Below, piece after piece: positions 5,064 to 5,397 of a stretch of DNA of 5,397 nucleotides. The position numbers were made by a program, and so were the translations under genes. The notes under the pieces were generated by a model. That model saw nothing but the letters and a program-made list of their open reading frames with translations, was not told where the DNA came from and made no database searches. This DNA is from Alkaliphilus sp. (GTDB lineage: Bacteria > Bacillota > Clostridia > Peptostreptococcales > Natronincolaceae), in NCBI GenBank assembly GCA_023230535.1, contig JALNXC010000115.1:1-5397 (forward strand), written 5' to 3'. The stretch's first letter is position 1, and every line of letters starts with the position of its first letter.

Positions 5064-5397
5064 TTTTATGTTTGTTTACTGCATGATATATCAATAAGGC
5101 GTTCTTTCGTTGAAAATACATACTGATTTTTTATGGAATCCGGAATTTATGGAATCCGGAGTGAATGGGTGGATGGTTCAATAGTCTTAGTTTATGTTAC
5201 CACGGTTTTTTAAAAAATGCTATTGGGCTTGCATCGGTATTAGGCATAGATAAAGAAGGTCCGTATCACGTGAGAACAAATTCTTGCTGTGCTAAAATGG
5301 CTATTTTACAAACCTTATGGCGGGGAAATGCGTTTTGTGGTTTTAAAAAATATCATCTATTTTGTGGGCTTTTATAAAATATATCTATGGTAAAGTG
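5064..5397. other. Right-edge stretch with no supported gene
   Basis: The stretch upstream of the PHP gene contains a 16-bp tandem repeat (5131-5162) and then a plus-strand open frame of 70 codons from an ATG at 5165 to a stop ending at 5377. The product matches no family I recognise, is rich in Cys, Leu and Phe, and has only a GGAG three bases before the ATG, which is too close. A short direct repeat TTTTGTGG occurs at 5333-5340 and 5360-5367. Minus-strand frames are broken by several stops. It may be decayed coding or repeat sequence. Confidence 0.4.
5131..5162. repeat. Two tandem copies of a 16-bp unit
   Basis: Units 5131-5146 (TTATGGAATCCGGAAT) and 5147-5162 (TTATGGAATCCGGAGT) are identical except at position 15. 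Each contains the palindrome TCCGGA. Confidence 0.85.

Noticed and set aside
4900..5097. Plus-strand open frame of 65 codons
   Set aside because: It is antisense to the N-terminal part of the PHP gene, whose metal-binding motifs show that strand is coding.
5165..5377. Plus-strand 70-codon frame as a gene
   Set aside because: No recognised family, a badly spaced ribosome binding site and no promoter; left as an open question in the findings.

Overview
The window is AT-rich DNA with strong AGGAGG-type ribosome binding sites, alternative start codons and tightly overlapping genes. This fits a low-GC Gram-positive bacterium, most likely an anaerobic member of the Clostridia. That placement is an inference from composition, gene style and a lipoprotein signal peptide; there is no rRNA or other marker gene to confirm it.

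Left block (1-2300, minus strand). Read in the direction of transcription it encodes a secreted rhodanese-like lipoprotein (2284-1790), a hairpin that looks like a minus-strand terminator (1778-1745), two successive TVP38/TMEM64 (VTT/SNARE-associated) membrane proteins (1708-983 and 996-304), and the first 104 codons of a DUF2064/TIGR04282-type nucleotidyl/glycosyltransferase that runs off the left edge (314-1). The last three genes overlap by 14 and 11 bases and are almost certainly one translationally coupled operon. This family combination recurs in bacterial clusters annotated, by prediction only, as arsenosugar or related glycan biosynthesis.

Middle gap (2300-2916). About 600 bases without a convincing gene. 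It contains a 14-bp inverted repeat that pairs fully only as plus-strand RNA, a 10-bp direct repeat, a Spo0A-box-like heptamer, a 43-codon ORF that ends across the next start codon, and a promoter with a perfect TATAAT just before the next gene.

Right block (2917-5042). On the plus strand lies a family-4-like GT-B glycosyltransferase. It is broken by a one-base frameshift near 3511, so it reads as an N-terminal half (2917-3561) and a C-terminal half (3558-4199) with a GTGA overlap; the break falls in the hinge between the two Rossmann domains. Convergent to it, on the minus strand, is a PHP-domain metal-dependent phosphoesterase-like protein (5027-4356, GTG start). A bidirectional terminator (4238-4277) separates the two.

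Right edge (5064-5397). No supported gene. It contains a 16-bp tandem repeat (5131-5162) and an unrecognised 70-codon open frame.

The two most useful observations are the hinge-located frameshift in the glycosyltransferase and the rhodanese/VTT/VTT/DUF2064 neighbourhood. I did not find convincing evidence of a wholly new system.
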